A program made the position numbers and the translations under genes. A DNA stretch of 33,252 nt from Paenibacillus pasadenensis DSM 19293 (lineage in GTDB: Bacteria; Bacillota; Bacilli; Paenibacillales; Paenibacillaceae), in contig NZ_KE383859.1 of the NCBI RefSeq assembly GCF_000422485.1, positions 81,970 through 115,221 of the forward strand. The letters are read 5' to 3'. Numbering within the stretch: the stretch's first letter is position 1; every line of letters starts with the position of its first letter. Of the stretch, positions 30,114 to 33,252 are shown one piece after another. The notes beneath the pieces were generated by a model. It searched no databases, was not told the DNA's origin, and worked only from the letters and a program-made list of their open reading frames with translations.

Positions 30114-31625
30114 ATGCGCATCGGAAGCAAGCTGGCTTTTACCGAGCATCACCGGTTCTGCGTCTACCGGGGCTTCGCGCTGAGCCCGCTCGACCAGCGG
30201 ATGCTCGCGCTCATCTATCAGCCGATGACCGGCGGAGCGGCCTCTTCTCTGTATCAGCTCCTGTACCATCAAGTGGACGAGGGCTACAGCGGCTACTCTC
30301 CGATGGACGCGCAGCGCAGGCTGTTCCTCGGGCTCGGGCTCGATCCGAGCGAATCGGGACGCCGCGAGCTCATGCGCTGCGCCTCCGTGCTGGAGGCGCT
30401 CGGCCTGCTGACGACCTGCCGGCTGTTCCTGCCGGGGCAGGAGGAGGTCGTCTACGAGTACGAGCTGCATGCGCCGCTGTCTCCGGCGGAGTTTTTCCGC
30501 AGCCAGCATCTCAGCATGCTGCTGCGCGACAAGGTCGGCAAGTACGGCGTCGTCGCGCTCCAGGAGACGCTGCTGCGGCGAGAGCCGGACGAGCTGGCGC
30601 AGCATGAGCTGCAGCGGGAGAATATCTCGATGCCGTTCTACGAGCTGTTCCGCCTGAGCGCCGCCGTGGACGCCGAGCTGGAGCAGGCGCTGGAGGAGTC
30701 CGCGCCTCTCCGGCAGCCGCCGACGCCTGTCGCCCAGCCGGGAGCGGGCATCGAGTACGGCGACATTCTGTACCGCTTCCCCCGCGGCTCGCTCAACCGG
30801 CCGTTCGTGGAGCGGATGCGCGGGGACAAGGACGCGCTCGCCCAGCTCAACTACATCGCCTACAAATACGAGCTCGGTCCGGCGGATCTATGCCGCCTGC
30901 TCGACGAGGAGGACGCCTTCGACCGGCGCGGCGGCATCCAGACCGACGCGCTGCAGCTCAAGGCGGCCCAGCTGCATCGGCAGGACCGCAAGCGCGAGGA
31001 GGAGCGGCGCGCCGCCGGGTCGCGCCTTCAGGAGGAGGCCGACGCCGAGCTGCCGGAGCAGGGCGTGCAGGCCGAGCATTACTTGCCGGTGCCGTCCCAG
31101 CTGACGGGACGCTGCGACATCCAGCAATACAACATGCTCATGCGCAACGAGCCGCATACCCGCTTCCTGAAGCGTTTCTTCCCCGGAGCGGTGCCGGACT
31201 GGATCGAGCGGCAGTTCGAGCGCATCGACCTGCACTATCGGCTGCCGGCCCCGGTCATCAACGTGCTCGTGCATTATGTGTTCGGCATGAAGGGCTCGGC
31301 GCGGGTGACCAAGACGTTCATCGAGGCGGTCGCTTCGAACATGCTCGTGCAGCAGGTCGACGAGTTCGAAAAGGCGGTGCTGTACGTGCGCAGCCAGACC
31401 GAGCTCGAGCGCAGCAAGGAGGCGGCCGAAGCCGCAGGCGCGGCCAAGCCGGCAGGACGCGCCGCCGCCGGAGCGAGAAGCGCGGGCGGGTATCGGCGCG
31501 GAGCCGGCCAGCCGCGCAAGCCGGTGCTGCCGGTCGTCGGCGACGATGCCGCGCCGGAGCCGGAGATCAGCGACGAGGAGCTGGAGGAGATGCGCAAGCT
31601 CGCGCGCAAGCTCGACGGGCGCTAG
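30114..31625 (+). CDS. dnaB: Primosomal protein DnaB (replication initiation and membrane attachment)
   Basis: A 503-residue protein of the Gram-positive DnaB family (not the helicase). With DnaD and DnaI it loads the replicative helicase DnaC at origins and restart sites and tethers the origin to the membrane. The N-terminal winged-helix part begins HHRFCVYRGFALSPLDQRMLALIYQPMTG (residues about 11-40). A charged linker of Arg/Glu/Gln lies around residues 285-315. The C-terminal DnaB/DnaD-type domain contains FLKRFFPGAVPDWIERQFERI and LPAPVINVLVHYVFG near 345-390. An Ala/Gly/Arg-rich tail follows. GGAGGAGAGG precedes the ATG. It lies 36 bases upstream of dnaI, the order usual in Bacillales. 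Confidence 0.93.
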   Translation: MRIGSKLAFTEHHRFCVYRGFALSPLDQRMLALIYQPMTGGAASSLYQLLYHQVDEGYSGYSPMDAQRRLFLGLGLDPSESGRRELMRCASVLEALGLLTTCRLFLPGQEEVVYEYELHAPLSPAEFFRSQHLSMLLRDKVGKYGVVALQETLLRREPDELAQHELQRENISMPFYELFRLSAAVDAELEQALEESAPLRQPPTPVAQPGAGIEYGDILYRFPRGSLNRPFVERMRGDKDALAQLNYIAYKYELGPADLCRLLDEEDAFDRRGGIQTDALQLKAAQLHRQDRKREEERRAAGSRLQEEADAELPEQGVQAEHYLPVPSQLTGRCDIQQYNMLMRNEPHTRFLKRFFPGAVPDWIERQFERIDLHYRLPAPVINVLVHYVFGMKGSARVTKTFIEAVASNMLVQQVDEFEKAVLYVRSQTELERSKEAAEAAGAAKPAGRAAAGARSAGGYRRGAGQPRKPVLPVVGDDAAPEPEISDEELEEMRKLARKLDGR

Positions 31626-31661
31626 CGCAACGAGCCGATCCGAACGAAGGAGGTGGAAGCA

Positions 31662-32633
31662 ATGGAATCGCTGCGCGATCTGCTGAAGAGCATGCCCGGC
31701 GGCAGCAAGCTGCGCGCCCGCGCGCAGGAGCAGCTGGACGAGCTGATGCGCGAGCCCAAGGTGCGGAGGCTGATGGAGCAGCATCCGGAGCTGGACGAGG
31801 ACGTGCTGCGGCGCAACTCCAATCTGGTGTACCAATACGTGCGCGAGCATCGGAGCTGCGAGAGCTGCCCGGGACTCGATCGCTGTCCGAACGATTTCCA
31901 GGGCCACTACACGCTGCTGTCGGCCGAGACGGTCGCGGACGAGCTGCGGCTGATCGACCGCAAGACGGCCTGCCGCAAGTTCATCGCGCGCCGCAACGAG
32001 GAGCAGATCCGCTCCCGCATCCGCAGCTTCTACGTCAGCGAGCGCACGCTGGAGAGCGCCTACTCGGCGGACGAGATTCTGATGAAGGACCGCGCCCGCT
32101 CGACGGCGGTCATGAAGGTGCTGGAGTACATCCGCCGGACCAAGGAGCAGGGCCTGCAGCCCGAAGGGCTGTACCTGACCGGCTCGTTCGGCACGGGCAA
32201 GACGTTCCTGATGAGCTATCTGCTCAGCGAGCTCGCCAAGAACGGCTGCTCCGGCGTCATCGTCTACATGCCGGACTTCGTCGAGGATCTCAAGGCGATG
32301 TTCGGCGAGCCGGGCAAGCTCAAGGAGACGATCGACCTGATGAAGGAAGCCGACATCCTCGTCTTCGACGACATCGGCGCCGAGAATCTGAGTCCGTGGG
32401 TGCGCGACCATGTGATGGGCTCGATCCTCAACTATCGGATGGAGCGCAAGCCGACCTTTTATACGTCCAATCATGCGCTGGACGACCTGGAGCAGCATTT
32501 CAGCTTCACGAGCAAGGACGGCGAGGAGTATCACAAGGGTCGGCGCCTGATGGACCGGATCCGTCCCTTCGTCGAGGTCGTGCATGTCAAAGGCACGAAC
32601 AAGCGCGGCCGCAAGGACAGCGCCGAGGAATAG
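31662..32633 (+). CDS. dnaI: Primosomal helicase loader DnaI
   Basis: DnaI is the AAA+ ATPase that loads the replicative helicase. The 323-residue product has an N-terminal helicase-binding domain with a zinc site, C66, C69, C75 and H82 (SCESCPGLDRCPNDFQGH). Walker A is GSFGTGKTF near residues 174-182, and Walker B is ILVFDDIGAE near 232-241. The ATG at 31662 was chosen because AAGGAGG lies 7 bases upstream; an in-frame GTG at 31653 falls inside that ribosome binding site. Cotranscribed with dnaB and followed by a terminator. Confidence 0.95.
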   Translation: MESLRDLLKSMPGGSKLRARAQEQLDELMREPKVRRLMEQHPELDEDVLRRNSNLVYQYVREHRSCESCPGLDRCPNDFQGHYTLLSAETVADELRLIDRKTACRKFIARRNEEQIRSRIRSFYVSERTLESAYSADEILMKDRARSTAVMKVLEYIRRTKEQGLQPEGLYLTGSFGTGKTFLMSYLLSELAKNGCSGVIVYMPDFVEDLKAMFGEPGKLKETIDLMKEADILVFDDIGAENLSPWVRDHVMGSILNYRMERKPTFYTSNHALDDLEQHFSFTSKDGEEYHKGRRLMDRIRPFVEVVHVKGTNKRGRKDSAEE

Positions 32634-32638
32634 AAGAC

Positions 32639-32687
32639 AAGCCGCTTTTTTCGATCCGCTTGCCGGACGGAAAGAGCGGCTTTTTTT
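32639..32687 (+). terminator. Terminator of dnaB-dnaI
   Basis: AAGCCGCTTTTTTCGATCCG pairs imperfectly with CGGAAAGAGCGGCTT (ending about 32682) and is followed by seven T (32681-32687). Confidence 0.85.
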
Positions 32688-32772
32688 GATCCTCCGTAAA
32701 GATGCCCTCGGGCTGCCGCGCTTCGTCGCGCCTAGAGCAGCTTGAGGATGGCGATTCCGTCGTCTCCGAGTC

Positions 32773-32930
32773 GTCGGAGCTGTGAGGAAAAACCGCGCAA
32801 CTCGGGTCGAACGGGTGCCGGACGGGGGGAGTTGCGCGGAAAAACCGCGCAACTCGGCTCGAATGGGTCTCGGACGGGGGGAGTTACGCGGAAAAACCGA
32901 GTAATTCGGCCCGAATGGGTCGCGGACGGG
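32773..32930. repeat. 52-bp tandem repeats with strong hairpins
   Basis: Units start CCGCGCAACTCGG (or CCGAGTAATTCGG) at 32793, 32845 and 32897; the first two are full 52-bp copies and the third is cut after about 34 bases. A degenerate half unit precedes at 32773-32792. Where units meet, GAGTTGCGCGG-AAAAA-CCGCGCAACTC forms a perfect 11-bp stem (32829-32855 region), with a weaker counterpart at the next junction. The matching degenerate copy at 108-156 shows the family is dispersed. The rest of 32688-32772 holds nothing evident. Confidence 0.88.
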
Positions 32931-33252
32931 TCAAGTCCATAATTGTGTGTAAAAACACTTCTCGGTAGAAAATGGAATCGGGTTTAAAGGCTGTCCGTCG
33001 CTTCCGTCATGGTGGTGCTGGTTTCCTGCTCCTCCGAGCCGGCGCCCTGAGTGGCTTTCTGCTTCTTCCACGCCTTGAAGTCCGTCATGTCCATGTACGG
33101 CTTCTTCGTCATCCAGTACTCGTTCTCTTCCATGAGCATGGCTCCGATGAGGCGAAGGACGGAAGCGCGATTGGGAAAGATGCGGATGACCGTCTCGCGC
33201 CTGCGGATCTCCCCGTTCAGGCGCTCCATGCCGTTGGAGGTGCGCAGCCGCA
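32931..33252 (-). mobile_element. Partial IS256-family insertion sequence, 3' end
   Basis: The window ends inside an IS256-like element whose transposase C-terminus is at 32984-33252. The outer end is inferred to lie near 32931-32945, where the third 52-bp repeat breaks off and ATAATTGTGTGTAAAAACAC follows; GTGT...AAAACAC-type sequence is common in IS256-family ends. The other end and any target duplication are outside the window. Confidence 0.6.
32984..33252 (-). CDS. IS256-family (mutator type) transposase, C-terminal part
   Basis: The last 88 or so residues of a DDE transposase, cut by the window edge at its N-terminal side. The part RLRTSNGMERLNGEIRRRET followed by VIRIFPNRASVLRLIGAMLMEENEYWMT is the well-known C-terminal signature of the family, holding the region of the catalytic Glu (E in MERLN). 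The tail after it is polar and Thr/Gln/Glu-rich. Whether the full gene is intact cannot be seen. Confidence 0.9.
   Translation of the reverse strand, partial: RLRTSNGMERLNGEIRRRETVIRIFPNRASVLRLIGAMLMEENEYWMTKKPYMDMTDFKAWKKQKATQGAGSEEQETSTTMTEATDSL

Overview
The window looks like a chromosomal segment of a high-GC, endospore-forming Firmicute, most likely Paenibacillus or a close relative in the Paenibacillaceae. Pointers are a Sda sporulation checkpoint protein, the Gram-positive primosome genes dnaB and dnaI, HemQ of the coproporphyrin-dependent haem pathway, a complete Bce-type antimicrobial-peptide module, YesM/ABC-sugar genes, AGGAGG-type ribosome binding sites and strongly G/C-biased third codon positions. 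No tRNA, rRNA, CRISPR array or prophage was seen.

Layout. 1-900 is a gene-free island of four repeat families, including an 11-bp tandem array. 940-5201 is a tight four-gene operon: ctaA (haem A synthase), a UbiD-family decarboxylase, a HEPN-domain protein and an SDR oxidoreductase. 5261-8117 holds a NifU-like protein, a YuzB-like protein, a YutJ-like NADH dehydrogenase and mqnE of the futalosine menaquinone route. 8421-10213 is a divergent AraC regulator / PhyH dioxygenase pair. 10385-10744 is a HesB/ErpA-type Fe-S carrier. 10887-12374 is a TetR regulator with a two-gene SMR efflux operon, with matching palindromic operators at both promoters. 12557-12883 is a small membrane protein. 13122-17887 is a BceR-BceS-BceA-BceB-like module. 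18027-18539 is a membrane protein and 18774-19634 a YheC/D-like ATP-grasp protein. 19866-20009 is sda, preceded by a cluster of DnaA boxes. 20075-23114 holds a zinc-ribbon protein, a YumC-type ferredoxin/flavodoxin-NADP reductase, a second type-2 NADH dehydrogenase and a small unknown protein. 23350-28609 is a YesM-type sensor kinase followed by a sugar ABC importer (binding protein and two permeases). 28684-29903 is hemQ and a YuiB-like protein. 30114-32633 is dnaB-dnaI. 32931-33252 is the cut end of an IS256-family element lying against another copy of the left-end repeat.

How it fits together. Several genes serve respiration: haem (HemQ, then CtaA), menaquinone (MqnE and UbiD), two NDH-2-type dehydrogenases, an NADP reductase and Fe-S assembly proteins. 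Several match families that lie close together in the B. subtilis yum/yut/yui region, here rearranged. A second theme is envelope defence and efflux (Bce module, SMR pair). A third links replication and sporulation (dnaB-dnaI and DnaA-box-controlled sda). The best candidates for follow-up are the HEPN RNase-like protein embedded in the haem/quinone operon, the Bce-type operator that overlaps the kinase stop codon, the DnaA-box cluster at sda, and the hairpin-rich repeat family at both ends of the window.
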